Positions 23,701 through 35,700 are shown, counted from the first letter of the stretch. The stretch is DNA of 64,000 nt from Helianthus annuus (GCF_002127325.2 NC_035435.2:123747127-123811126); one strand, 5' to 3'. The notes: generated by a model from the sequence alone, not told the origin. Translations and numbers: made by a program.

Positions 23701-24128
23701 CAAACATCTCAAAGCCTATTTCTAAGCTATGTAAAGGATATTTAGGGCATGTTTAACTTATGATAAAGTTCCGGAATGTTCGTTACAGTACGAATCGGCA
23801 TACTTTCGCAGTTTGTCGAATTAGTCCCTGTAAGTGAATAAACTTGATTTCGACACACCAAACCTTCCAAAACTTATTTCTAAGTTATGTAAAGGTTATT
23901 TATGGTATGTTAAGCTTATTTCACTATCCCGGAGTGTTTGTCGCGTTAAACTGACTGCGTTTACACACCAGTTTGCGTATAACTTTCCAGAAAGCGATTT
24001 AGAGCTTTAAATCGAACGAGAATTGATATGTGCAAACGATACACATATTTATACAAATTCCAAGTATGAAATACAATATTTCATTGATTTGGTATTTGTT
24101 CGATGGTCTTAGAGGCACAGATGTCACA
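20783..24128 (-). mobile_element. Solo LTR, about 3.35 kb
   Basis: Read on the minus strand it begins TGTGACATCTGTGCC at 24128 and ends GTCGGGGTGTGACA at 20783. It is clearly related along its length to the LTR of the young element at 6872-17383 (shared blocks around the TATA box, the hairpin and the CTCGTCAC region) but much diverged. A perfect 5-bp duplication TAAGG flanks it (20778-20782 and 24129-24133), with no internal region or second LTR. It arose by insertion followed by LTR-LTR recombination. A minus-strand TATA-like TATATATAGG lies near 23051-23060. Confidence 0.92.
23253..23280. promoter_or_regulatory. Conserved CGCGTAAG inverted repeat
   Basis: CGCGTAAG and CTTACGCG are separated by 12 bases. 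It corresponds in place to the 13-bp hairpin of the other LTR family (7724-7752). The arms are kept while the loop has changed. Confidence 0.55.
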
Positions 24129-24133
24129 TAAGG

Positions 24134-25092
24134 ACCGAGAATGTATCGTCATGGCAAGTTCTGGAGTCGTAAGAAACCAAGCAGCTATTCACACAAGAAA
24201 CGAAAAATGAGCATTTAGTTTAAAGATGTGTATTTGTATGCTCAATAAAGGCTCAAAACTCATTTTTTGTGGGAATGGGGTTTTATGTGATCAAGTATAT
24301 ATAATCAAATTTTAACGAGATTTGTCATGCCGTTTCATAATTTTCTTATGTTGGTTCTTTTTATCACGACGCTATCAGTTGTAAATTTGTAAAAATATAA
24401 CCTTTTTAGAACTTGTAATTCCCAAATTAAACCAAGACAAGTAAAAAAATGAAAAGTTTTTGAAAAAATTTGGGGTGTATAGCGGTTCCAATAGAGTTTT
24501 GTGTAAGGCTTGTAATTAGGACTTGCAAAATTCAAGGTTTTAGCACCCCCCCCCCACACACACACACACTTAAATTACTCATTGTCCTCAATGTGTCCCA
24601 AAAATAAGTTTTTAGGTTGATTGAATGTGTAAAAAGTATTTTAAAACAAATTTTTATGTTACTGGGCAGCTGGACACGGGCCCGTGGTGTCCGGGCACAG
24701 TCTCGTGTTTAGGTTTCCAGTAACAAAAATCATTAAAAAATAACAGAAGCCTGGGCACAGGGGCGTGTTCAGCGAACACGCCCCGTGTCCAGTTACCTGA
24801 ACTGGGTGATTTTCTGCAGATGGTTCAGCACGGGGCCATGTTGGCTGGACACGGCCCGTGCCGAACTTGCTGTAATGAAGAAAATTTGACGGGAGGCTCT
24901 GTTTTTTGTGCATGGGGTGTTGGTTCAAGCTTCCCTTAGTAACCTTCACCATCCCAAGTGTGTTTTATTCTTGAAAATTAAAACTAAACTAGAAAACATA
25001 AAAATTAATCTAAACTAAACTAAGGATAGTTCCGCGGAATGCCTCCGTGGTGCGGCACGTTTATAAGGGTCCTTGGCTAGACCCAAAGCCAG
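24134..25092 (-). other. Tat-like element internal noncoding DNA after protease
   Basis: Where reverse transcriptase should begin, this region is noncoding. It contains CACGG/CCGTG palindromes at about 24665-24870 and a run of C followed by CA repeats near 24548-24570. A GGAGGCATTCCGCGG block just after the gag-protease stop resembles the GGGAGGCAACCC-type block I recall near Athila gag ends; this comparison is from memory. Confidence 0.5.
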
Positions 25093-27357
25093 TCATATGT
25101 TACCCAAGTGGGATGTTTTGCATCCCATGTTGCACCGTCGGAGAGCATCATCCAAGCTTGAGTCTATGACTTTCATGTAATTGACCGGGTCATCGTCTTC
25201 TACTCTCTTACCAACTCCGAACTTCATTTCCTTGTCCCCAACCCTCAATGTTAGTGTTCCACCATTCATGTCTACCACTGCGTGGGCCGTAGCTAGGAAT
25301 GGCCTCCCTAAGATGAGTGGTACTTCGGTATCTTCCTCCATATCTAGTATGACAAAGTTGGCTGGGAAGGCAAATTCTCCGACTTTAACCAATAGATTTT
25401 CAGCGACACCTTGTGGATATTTAACGGACCTATCGATGATTTGTATGCTCATTTTTGTAGGGCTTGTTTTCCTTAGGCCAAGTCGGTCGAATATTGATGT
25501 GGGCATGAGGTTGATGCTAGCCCCAAGATCGGCTAGTGCATTGCGTATGGGTGATTCCCCAATTGAACAAGGGATGGTGAAGCTTCCGGGATCGATCTTC
25601 TTTTGCGGGAGTTTGTTGAGTAGCAAGGCGAAGCATTCTTCACTTAAGTTAACTAATTGCAATGATTCAATTTTCCTTTTGTGAGTGAGGAAGTCCCTCA
25701 TAAATTTTGAATATTTAGGCATTTGGGTTAGGACTTCAACAAATGGAATATTAACATGCAATTGTTTTAGTAAATTTACGAACTTTGTGAATTGCTCATC
25801 GGTCTTTTGGCGAATTAACCGACCGGGGTACGGAACCGGGGGATTCTTGGTGGGCTCTTGATTTGGTGGATGAACCGTTTCTTGTTGGGGTGTTGATGGA
25901 GTTATGGTTTGGCTAGATCGGCTCTTTTCAGTTGGGGGTAACGGAGCCTCCTCTGGACCCACGGTACGGTTTCTCAATGTGATGAGATGTACTTGCGCCT
26001 TTGGGTTGGTTTCGGTATTTCTTGGTAACGCGCCTTGTGGTCTCTCGGAGAAATTTTGAGCTAGTTGATTTATTTGTTTTTCAATGTTTTGAATAATAGC
26101 TTGTTGATTTCTAAAGTTTGATTCCAGTTGTTGAAATAAATCCGAGTTTTTCTTTTCGGTGTCGGAGATGAGGCGAGATACAGTATCTTCAAGCCTCTCT
26201 CGTCCCCCTTGTTGTTGTTGAGAGAAATTTTGTGACTCGTTTCTTGGTTGTTGAAAGTTTGTTCGTTGGTTTAGATTTTGTTGGTTACTACTATTGTCGG
26301 GTTCTCTCCAACCAAGGTTAGGGTGGTTACGCCATCCTTGGTTGTAGGTACCCGTTGGAGGACCCGACGGCCTGGGCCTATTATCAATGTAGTTTACCGA
26401 TTCCATTTGATTATCCATTTCTTTCATACAACTCCAATTTTCATGTGGCCCACCACACCCCTTGCAAGCCATAACCGAAGTCGTTTTTGCCATTTCTAAC
26501 TTTTTGATTTTTGAAGAAAGGGCTTCGATTTGGGCTTGCAAGGAGGTGCTCTCATCAACCTTATGGGCGCTCGGGGCAATAGATTTTGTGCCTCGGGGAG
26601 TGTGCCACTGAAAATTGGTTTGAGCAATTTCCTCAATTTAATTATAAATTTCATTTGGGCGACGATTACCTAAAAGTCCCCCGGAGCTAGAGACAAGTGT
26701 CTATCTTGTGTGTGGCAACAACCCATTATAGAAAGTGGATACTTGTTGCCATACCACAAGACCATGATGAGGACATTTTCTTAGTAGCTCCTTGAACCTT
26801 TCCCAAGCTTCATACAAGGATTCCCCGTCCTCTTGTGAATATGTGTTAATTTCAGTCATTAATTTAGTTGTTTTAGCAGGAGGGAAATACTTATATAAAA
26901 ACTTTTGGGCTACTTCATCCCAGGTGTTTACCGAGCCAACTGGGAGGGTATTAAGCCAAGCCTTAGCTCGGTCTTTTAGTGAAAATGGAAACATTCGAAG
27001 GCGGATGGCGTCATTTGATGCTCCATTGATTAGAAAAGTATCACATGTCTCCAAGAAGTTAGTGATATGTAAATGGGGATCTTCGTTCGCAAGCCCATGG
27101 AAGGTTGCGGAGTTTTGGAGCAATTTTATCAAATGCGGCCAAAGTTCGAAGTTGTTGGCCTCGACATTCGGTGCATTGATAGCGGCGCCAAGATTACCTA
27201 CGGTGGGTCGTAGGTAATCCATGAGGGTACGTTGATCCGCCATTGGAAGTGGGTCCCCCGAAACTTTCTCTTGGTTTTTAGCTTTACGTCTTTTTCTTAG
27301 AAAGTGTTCGGGTTCATCGAGAGGTTCTTTTATGTCTCTATTAGAACTGGAGCTCAT
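25093..27357 (-). pseudogene. Tat/Athila-type gag-protease, two stops
   Basis: A single minus-strand frame starts at the ATG at 27357 (MSSSSNRDIKEPLDEPEHFL). The gag domain is recognisable (FELWPHLIKLLQNSATFHGL; RLRMFPFSLKDRAKAWLNTL; ETCDTFLINGAS). An in-frame stop lies at 26701-26703 and another near 26640; the frame then runs on to 25093. The second half has a Cys-rich CKGCGGPHENWSC knuckle-like motif, a Gln/Asn-rich linker and a retropepsin-like domain. Its active-site block reads ADLGASINLMPTSIFDRLGL (near 25516-25530), in which the usual DT/SG is DLG, as in Athila/Tat. It ends CNMGCKTSHLGNI with no pol after it. The N-terminal part (218 residues) and the C-terminal part (482) would be made separately unless the stops are read through. 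Confidence 0.82.
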
Positions 27358-27722
27358 ACACTACGTAGGAAGTTCAGATGTGGTGCCTGGGTTCCAAGTC
27401 CTGCAACAAAAACAAAAAAGAACATTGGTCAGAAGCTTCGCCATGGCCCCATGCTCAGATGAACACGGCCCGTGGTCGGAGATACAATGATTGTTTTCCG
27501 GATCCCTGTTACTGGGGAGTTCGACACGGCCCCGTGCTCAACTCTCTGTAACTCGGAAAATAAAAACTGCCAGTAACAATGCTGGACACGGCCCGTGTCC
27601 GACCAGGCACGGCCCGTGCTGAGCTCTGCAGAAACTGAAAATTTACGAAAAATCCTAAAAAACAGAAAAATAAGAAAAAACGGTTAGGCCGTTGATTCCT
27701 AACTTTCTTAAAATCCTTGTGT
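27358..27722 (-). other. Leader with palindromic CACGG/CCGTG clusters
   Basis: The untranslated leader lies between primer site and gag start. It holds palindromes at about 27445-27480, 27520-27545 and 27580-27620, including GACACGGCCCCGTG and GGCACGGCCCGTGC. They resemble those upstream of the LTR TATA box. Confidence 0.65.
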
Positions 27723-27739
27723 CCCCGGCAACGGCGCCA
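27723..27739 (-). other. tRNA-Asp primer binding site
   Basis: The plus strand reads CCCCGGCAACGGCGCCA, identical to the 3' end of plant tRNA-Asp; it is the primer site when read on the minus strand. Spacing to the LTR is nine bases. Confidence 0.9.
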
Positions 27740-27748
27740 AAAACTTGG

Positions 27749-29502
27749 TGCGTGTCGGTGTGTAGTATATATATTTATGTATATTTTTAGCCTTTTTTAC
27801 ACTTCAGTCAAGTTTTAAATTTATAAAACACGATATTTTACTAACACTAAACACATATATGGGCAAGTGCACCAATCGTGAGCGTAGTATAGCGTTGGTA
27901 AGATACTGAGGTCGTCCAAGGACATAAGAGCTTTTAGTACCGGTTTATCCTCAATGTCTAATTAAATCAAAATTTTAGAAAAAAGTTTAAACATGAAAAT
28001 AAAAACTAAAAATGCTGAAAAATAAAAATAAAAAAAAAAACATATAGACAAGATGAATCACTTGGATCCGACTCGCCTTTAGTATAACCTTTGATTATTT
28101 TCGCACTTTTGCACTTTTTAATAGATTATCTTAGTTATAGTAGTAGGCCCCTCTTTTGAAGGTGACACCCTCAACCGAGTAGTTTGAGTCAGCAAGGATA
28201 CAGTCCTAAAGGGTTGGATTATTGAAAGATAATTAATTAAGTTATTAATGCATAATGTGGTAGGCCCCTCTTTTGAAGGTGACGTTACCCTCGGCTAAGT
28301 AGTTTGAGTCAGCAGGGATACAATCCTAAATAGCCGGGTTAATGTTTTAATAGTAGTTTACATATGAGGGGATCAAGAAATTCGAACCCCCGCCATCCAA
28401 TACCATTGGGTATTAAAGGAGGTCCTACTAAGCTTGACCCAAGTCCTTGCAGGATCTATACACTGAACAAGGCAAGACTCTTACCAAACCATTCCCTTAA
28501 CCCCCGACCAGGTAGCCAACATATCTCCATATAGACCGTGGAGATATGAATTGTGTAAATCTTTTATTTTATATAGACAGTAAAATAACGCCAAGACACC
28601 ACGGATAAATGATAAGAAAGATTCACCTTCAACATAAGAAACTAGTTATTAAAGTCATTAATACATAACCAAATAAAAAGTGCGAAAAGACTAAAAATAA
28701 AAAGTATTACACTAAATATTTGTCTTCACCAAGTGATGTAAGACTCTTACGCAAACATGGCCTTTGATTGTCAAGAACTCTTACGATCAATCTTGGATCC
28801 CGAGACTACTACACACACTCTATGATGGATGATGGATGATGGTGGTGGATGTGGGTTGTGATGGTAGGGGTGGGTGGGTGAAGTGTGAGAGAGGTGGTTT
28901 GTCAAGGGATGATTTGCAAGTGAGCCAAGCACCCCTATTTATAGCCTGCACAGAAGCCCGGACACGGCCCCGTGTCCATTGGGCACGGCCCCGTGTCCAC
29001 CCATCTTCTCTGTCTTCATTAATTGCAGTTTGTCTGCATTAGTTGACCACGCCCCCGTGTCTACTGGGCACGGCCCCATGTGAAGAAGCGTATATGTACT
29101 ATCAAGATTTTCTTGGATTCTACGAATCTTAGCGTTGACCACGGCCCTGTGTCCAATGGGCACGCCTCCGTGTTGGATGATAGAAGCTTCTACAACTTTG
29201 TCTTTTCTGCAGACTCTTGGGCACGCCCCGTGCTCAATGAGCACGGGGCGTGTTCAGCCTTCTGTTCTCTTGTTTTTGCTTGGGGAGATGTTGTCAAGGG
29301 GTCGGGAATGCCACGTTTATTCCTTTTCTTGTATTATTGTTAGTTTTAGCTACATTTTTGCTTCTTTTGTTCATTTAAGCTCTTTTCACCCTGAAAATAC
29401 AAAAGAAAGACAAAAACACACTTTTTCCAACATTAGCACTAAAAAAGGGGCAGTTTTATGCCACATTTGATGTAATTTATATGTTGCATTTTGCACACAT
29501 CA
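27749..29502 (-). repeat. 5' LTR of Tat-like element, 1754 bp
   Basis: Read on the minus strand it runs from TGATGTGTGC at 29502 to ACACGCA at 27749. The TATA box read on the minus strand is at 28936-28943. Upstream of it, at about 28965-29260, lie the CACGG/CCGTG palindromes. It abuts copia gag sequence on the right. Confidence 0.85.
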
Positions 29503-30934
29503 GTAGCGTGTAAAAAGTTTGGCAATTCCTTCCAAATGAATGGTGGGTTAGATTGTAGGAACAAAAACCATAAACTCTTATGGCGTCCACTAATTTTATT
29601 TTTGGCAGTTCACCTGGGTAGATTCAAGCTCTTTTTGACATATTTGATATTTTGAGAGAAGTGAAACTATTTGTGTAGCGTAAACTGTGGCGTCATGTTT
29701 TAGAATTGAAATAATTTGGTCCTTTCCTTAAGAGTTTCATTGTGAGATTTTATGGTTTCATTCAAAAAATATTCAGATTTCTCACAATTTTTTTCTTAAC
29801 ATGATATTCACCGCTTTAATATCCCCATATGCTTTAATGCATTCTGAGTGAGATATTTAGTTGTTGATATAGCATGTGATACAGAACAAAAACCAGTACT
29901 TTTTCTAGTGTTGTTATTTGATGAGTCACTTAAGGTATCAAGTGCTACTAGTGCTAGGTTTTTGTTTTCTTGATCTATTACAACCATGACAAAATGCTCA
30001 TCATTCAAGTCCTCAGGCAAGCTACTCCAGTCCATAAAGCTTTTAGTAAAAAAGCTTTGTTGAGTAGTTTCAGCTGCAGGGCATCCAGTAGTTTCCCAAA
30101 CTACTGGTTGATGGGATTAAATATGTGATTGTGAGGGTGCTTGGATATGTGTTTTTCTGAAATTGTGGTGGCTCGTTAACATATTGGTATGCCATTTGTA
30201 TTGGTCCATGTGGAAGATGTGCATTGTAATGTGTTGATGGACAAGGGGCAATTTGGGAAGAATGTTGATATGCATATGAAAGTTTTGATTGTTGTCCAAT
30301 AGTCGAGTCACACTGATTCATTTGGCTAGGATATGTCACATATGACGTGGGATTCTATGTAGAACCACTACATTCCCTAGCAAAATGTCATGTGGCACTT
30401 GTAACATTGAATCCTGGACTTGTCTTTCTCAAATTTACCTTTACCCTTAAAACAAGGAAACCTTCTACCACTTTTTTAGAAAATTGTTTGTTCTAATTCT
30501 TAGAAGTGCAAGTTGGTCAAGAAGGTCAAATTCCTCTTCGTCTGTCGGATCCATGGGCCTTTGGTATTCATTATCAACGCAAAATTCTGGTTTCTAACAA
30601 GTGATGAGTTATATTGGGAATTAAAACCAGAACTTATGTCGATAAAATGATCATAACTCATGATCACCCATATTTTTGGTTAATGACGATCCATCATGAC
30701 TCATTAGGTTGTGTTACCAAACATGTAATCAATAGAAACCTTAGATGGCATCAGCTTCTGTTTTTGGTCAAGTTCTCCCTCAAATGTGAGGAGTTTGCCA
30801 TGAAGTTGTGTAAGATTCATTTCTTTGAATCTAACAGAATTCCTTAAGACAATTGCTATTGTATTCCATATGTTAGTGAAAGATCTAAAAAATCTGTAAC
30901 TCAGAGCAGCATTTGTGTAAGTTTGATCAGCAAG
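29503..30934 (-). pseudogene. Ty1/copia gag, downstream part (decayed)
   Basis: The minus-strand reading gives copia gag pieces in shifting frames: SVRFKEMNLTQLHGKLLTFE near 30800, then a basic stretch before IQCYKCHMTFC (a damaged zinc knuckle near 30400). A polar region with MDWSSLPEDLNDEHFVMVVI follows (30035 leftward). Frameshifts and stops are frequent. The upstream half of the same gag lies at 48141-48740, beyond the inserted Tekay-like elements. Removing the insertion and one CCTTA copy rejoins the halves. The rest of pol is missing, because the Tat-like LTR cuts it at 29502. Confidence 0.7.
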
Positions 30935-30939
30935 CCTTA

Positions 30940-33486
30940 TGTTACACTTCAGGTTTTCCCGAACAACCTTATTGTATAATACGATTATGTGGAGTTAGTA
31001 AATAAAAACCTATGTTATAATTATCGTGTGTTACATGTATTATGTGAAAACGTGGAATATATAAACATGTATATCTATTCATATTATTATGTGCAAGTGT
31101 ATGCAGGTGAGCCGAACCCCCTCGGTTTTGACTCGAGACCCCTGGTCTCGAGTCCGGGTTTCCATTGGTTCCGACTCCCCTCATTCTCGGTTAATGGGGC
31201 ATGTATTCATGACCTGGCCCAACGTAGCAGGCCCACTCGAAAACACCCATAACCCTAGGTGGGTTCACGGATTTGGAAAGGGTATAAAACCCTTACAATC
31301 AGCCGACATTCCCTCATTTTGGCAACAATCATTCATCGCCAATCCCTAAAACATTCTCTCCTCTCTCTCTCTTACTTTCTCTCACTAGAAAACCCTAATC
31401 AAGCACAAACACCCTCCTTCTATCTTGGAAATTGACGGAAGCCTCAAGACAGTCAGCATCACTCATTCTTTGAAGCTTCCTTCTTCGATTCTTCTACACG
31501 CCTTTGCATTCGAACATTACCCGGTTAGTGTACTAGCTATTACTCGATGTTTATGTGTGATTGAGGTGTCTACTTATTTGATGATTTAGATGGTTAACAA
31601 TGCTTTTCTTTCTATGGTAATATGCAAACTGTGTGGATAGTGATAATGTGCAGTATGGTTGTTTAATGAAGATGGTTCATGTTAGGGTGTTGTATGATAA
31701 AAACATGATTTAGGATGAGAAATATTAGCGGTTCATATGGTAAATTCATATGTTAGACTGATTTGGTGATATCAAAATGATAGAAGCAATAATCTGATGA
31801 TATCCTAATGAAGGTGTTTGTATGCTTAATGGAACATTGTTAGGATATTATACTAGATCTATTTTGTTGAATGATGAACATGATGAACTATTTGAATGTG
31901 TTAAAAATATTTGAAATTGTTGCTTTCGATCTGATTTAGGAGGGTACGGATAGTATAAACATGTTAATGAATGCTGATTGGCACGTACTGAATTGGATAA
32001 GACTCTAGAAGATTCCGACAGTGGTTACGAGTTGGAACCTCAAGTTTGCGACTCGAGCCCATTTTATTCCCTACTCGAAACCAGGCATCACACATCTGGG
32101 GACTCGAGACCATCTTGGTTACGAGTCGAGACCTCTCTGGCTCCGACTTAAGGCCTGACTCCAAATCGTGATTTTGAGTACTGACTTAGCAACTCGAGAC
32201 CTCCTGGTTACGACTCGAAATCCCATGGTAGCGACTCCAGATCTTTTGTTTTCGAGTCGAGACCACATGGTTTCGACTGACCTGGTTTACTTAGTTATTG
32301 GGATGTTAAGTGTTTGGGCCACACAGTTAAACGTTATGTTTTGGGCTACATGTTTCTGTTACTGTTACTGTTACTGTTTACTATTCATATGTTAGGCTAG
32401 GTCCAAATACTTTATGTATACTAGTTTGACATGCAAGCTATGTCATTAGATACGTGTAGAATATATGTAAACTATTTGTACCCAACCCTGACCTATAATG
32501 GTAACCATACTAGGACGTGGTTGACCAGCATACTAAACCAAGTAAACTGTCTGCCGAGCAACCGAGGTGAGTTCACAACTTTTACTAAAAGCATGTGTTC
32601 CCGACCGTTTGGAAATGGAACAAACAACGCTATCTCCTTGTGTGGGATACAAGCAACGTTATCTCCTTGTGTGGGATACAAACTACGCTATCTCCTTGTG
32701 AGGGATACAAACAATACTATCTCCTTGTGTGGGATACCAACAAACTTTTTTTCCCTTGTATGGGACGCTTAGTTAATTACTATTTATATTAGATGCAACA
32801 AGTGTACTAAACGAAACTCTATCATGAAAGTCCCTACTTACGATACCGATTAGTCGTCAGGGCCTGGCGAACGGGTTATTAGTTGATAGGGCTATCTAGG
32901 TCTCACCAACCTCACACCGTGCCTAGAGAGGATTGGTCGTGAACTAATAGACTCAGGCAAAACCGTCAATGATGATAGACATTGACAAAACGGGGCAAAC
33001 AAACATGAGGTCGCAGAGTATTCGGTAAAACGCAGTTTAGTAGCTTACATATAGGGTAGCTCCCCACGGCATGATATAAATGAGTAACTTAACTACCTCA
33101 AAAAGTTTTTGGAAATAAAACTGGACAAACTCGTGAACTCGCCAACTTTATGTTGACACCATACTGCATGCTTTGCACGTACACAGTGACCTTGGAGCTT
33201 GCAGCTTGGGGAAGTGTAGTGGTCTTCTTAACTCGTGTTGGGTTCTTTAATAATCATGAACTATGAACTGATGATTTGAACCATTTTACTTATGCTTCTG
33301 TTGTTTACTTAAATAACTGTTTTGAACTTAAAAACTTGGACTTAAACTTTAAATTGTCACTAATCGTATTGGTTTGGCGAAATTATTTTACTATTATGAT
33401 CATTGATCAATATGATTGGTGGCTGGATCCTGGTCAGTCATACGCCTCGCGGTGGTACTCCACATGTGGATTTTGAGGGTGTGACA
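30940..33486 (+). repeat. 5' LTR of outer Tekay-like element
   Basis: It starts TGTTACACTTC (TGTGACACTTC in the partner) and ends GAGGGTGTGACA. Features are a TATA box TATAAAA at 31283-31289, then a C+T-rich leader with CTCTCTCTCTC, palindromic CGACTCG/CGAGTCG words at about 32025-32290 and a 29-bp tandem repeat at 32624-32745. Confidence 0.9.
32624..32745 (+). repeat. 29-bp tandem repeat in LTR
   Basis: TATCTCCTTG recurs at 32631, 32660, 32689 and 32718, a 29-bp period. Units carry CCTTGTGTGGGATACAA, itself an imperfect inverted repeat, and a degenerate fifth unit follows. The partner LTR has the same array near 47270-47405. The related inner LTR has similar words near 37050-37140. Confidence 0.85.
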
Positions 33487-33489
33487 GAT

Positions 33490-33502
33490 TGGTATCAGAG
33501 CC
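33490..33502 (+). other. Initiator tRNA-Met primer binding site
   Basis: TGGTATCAGAGCC starts four bases after the LTR end. Confidence 0.92.
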
Positions 33503-33816
33503 ATTGGTTATAGTGAACTCGGTTTTAAAAAAGAAAAGTATTTTTGAGAAAAACCAGACTATAACCCGATTGTACTAAGTAACTCGCGATGACACTACAC
33601 TCCAAGTGCAAGGCTCGAACGTATTAGACCACATGGCTCGGGCATATGTTTACTTGTCTACTTGCCTAGTGCTTATGTGATGCTATATGTACTAGTGTGC
33701 CTAATTATATATACATATATATACGTATATTTGTGTGCAACGATCAACCCTCTTTCTACTTATTCTTACGACACCACAGCGTCATTCTCATACTGTGTTT
33801 TCTGGATATCAAGATA

Positions 33817-34615
33817 ATGAGTGGACGCGGAAGGGGAAACGTTCACATGACACAGAATTAGCTTAAATCTGATCAACACGTGGCTGTGGCTTTTGTAGCC
33901 CACCCTGGAGGTAAACTTGTCATTCTAGGATAATTAGATCCTACTTCTGTATCGTCCTATCATCCTTAAATCTATTCGCTTCATTCTCCGCTACAGGTCA
34001 ACCTGCACCTGTGCAACCACGTGTATGCACTTTCAAGACTTTTATGGATTGCAAACCTCTCCCTTTCAATGGCATTGAAGGAGCCATAGGCCTTCTACAC
34101 TGGATTGAGAAGGTCGAATCTGTGTTCGTTGTATGCGAATATCCCACTACCAACTGGGTGAAGTTTGCTACTGGCACGTTGGAAGGGAATGCACTTTCTT
34201 GGTGGAAAGCACAAGTCCAAATGCTTGGATTGGAGACTGTCAACGCTACTGCTTGGGAAGACTTCAAGAATCTGATCAAGGAAGAATACTGTCACAGGGA
34301 TGACATTCACAAGCTCGAGAACGAGTACTATGAGCTTAAGATGGTTGGATTGGAGATCAGGCATACACCAAGCGATCCAACGACTATGCTGCTCTCTGTC
34401 CCAACATGTCTCAGCCGGCGTATCAAAGAATCGAGCTGTATATCAAGGGTTTGGTCCCCGAAATTCAGAGTCTGGTAACTTCAGCAAATCTCACCACGAT
34501 TCAGTAAGTTATTCGTCTAGCTCACCGTCTCACCGATCAGGCCGTGGAGCAGGGAAAGCTGCCCAAAAGGATCAGTGCTACTACTGAAGCTTCAGGAGAT
34601 AACAAGCGTAAATAG
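33817..34615 (+). pseudogene. Tekay-like gag with 5' intron, broken
   Basis: Exon 1 starts at the ATG at 33817 (MSGRGRGNVHMTQN) and has TAG at 33859-33861 where the sister copy has CAG. A probable intron runs 33911-33996 (GGTAAAC... CTACAG). Exon 2 from 33997 reads into [32 protein letters not shown] and [14 protein letters not shown], the Ty3 gag domain. A one-base loss near 34365 shifts frame; TAA near 34505 and TAG near 34611 (Trp in the sister) follow. The zinc knuckles are missing, because the sequence then jumps to integrase. Confidence 0.8.
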
Positions 34616-34620
34616 GATCG

Positions 34621-35700
34621 TTACTGGATTTGCCAAAATGGAAATGGGAGAAAATTTCCATGGACTTCGTTACTGGCCTACCGAGATCACAAAGCGGAAA
34701 TGATACCATTTGGGTGATCGTAGACCGTTTAACCAAGTCTGCTCACTTCCTCGCGATCAAAGAAACCGACAAGTTTTCTAAACTTGCAGCCACCTACTTG
34801 AAGGAAGTAGTTGCTAGGCACTGAGTGCCAACATCCGTTATCTCCGATCGTGATCCTCGTTTCACCTCCAAATTGTGGCAAGCTATGCACAAATCTTTTG
34901 GCTCATAGTTAGATATGAGCTCCGCTTACCACCCACAGACGGATGGCAGACTGAACGTACCATCCAAATACTTGAAGACATGCTGAGAGCATGTGTTATT
35001 GAATTTGGAAACGGGTGGGAATGACATCTACCCCTGGTCGAATTCTCTTATAACAACAGCTACCACACTAGCATTCAGGCAGCACCATTCGAGGCATTGT
35101 ACGGTCGTAAATGCCATTCTCCTTTGTGTTGGGCGGAAGTTGGCGAAAGCCAAATTACCGGCCCAGAGCTTGTACTTGACACTACGGATAAGATTGCCCA
35201 GGTCAGACAACGCATGGCGGCAGCTCAAGATCGTCACAAAAGCTACGCTGCTGAGCGTAGGAAACCTCTAGAATTCCAAGACGGGGACCGGGTTCTACTT
35301 AAAGTTTCACCCTGGAAGGTTGTGGTACATTTTGGCAAAAGGGGCAAGCTTAATCCGCGATATGTTGGACCTTTCGATATTACCGAGAGAATCGGTAAGG
35401 TAGCTTACAGACTAAACCTGCTTGAAGAGCTGAGCGCGGTACATAACGTCTTCCACGTGTCTAATCTGAAGAAGTGTCTGTCAGACGAAACACTCATTGT
35501 TCCTTTTAAGGAACTCACTATTGACGACCAGCTACGCTTCGTTGAGGAACCGGTTGAGATTATGGATCGAGAAACCAAGACCCTCAAAAGTAGTAAGATA
35601 CCTATCATTCGAGTCCGTTGGAACTCACGCCGTGGCCCAGAGCTTACCTAGGAACGGGAAGACCAGATGATACGCAAGTATCCCCAGTTGTTTGCAAACA
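34621..35700 (+). pseudogene. Tekay-like integrase end and chromodomain, broken
   Basis: The sequence enters integrase at [20 protein letters not shown] (34633) and runs through [18 protein letters not shown], the [18 protein letters not shown] block and a C-terminal chromodomain-like part ([26 protein letters not shown]). Compared with the inner copy there are stops within the RH-VPTS, GS-LDM, WE-HLP and LT-ERED positions and a frameshift near 34950. Everything from gag knuckles to early integrase is deleted at about 34615-34632. The frame runs almost to the LTR at 35708. Confidence 0.82.

Larger units (their letters stand above)
18323..29502 (-). mobile_element. Tat-like Ty3 element without reverse transcriptase
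   Basis: Read on the minus strand: 5' LTR 29502-27749, tRNA-Asp primer site 27739-27723, leader, gag-protease 27357-25093, noncoding DNA, then 3' LTR from 19933 leftward. The 3' LTR start is preceded by a G-rich tract (AATACCCCC on the plus strand). The 3' LTR loses similarity to the 5' LTR left of about 18323, so its end is truncated and no target duplication could be matched (GTAGC lies right of 29502). The LTRs differ at many sites, so this is older than the neighbouring elements. Reverse transcriptase, RNase H and integrase are absent. A solo LTR sits inside (20783-24128). Confidence 0.82.

Noticed and set aside
27723..27739. tRNA-Asp gene fragment
   Set aside because: Only the 3' end sequence is present, next to an LTR; it is a primer binding site.
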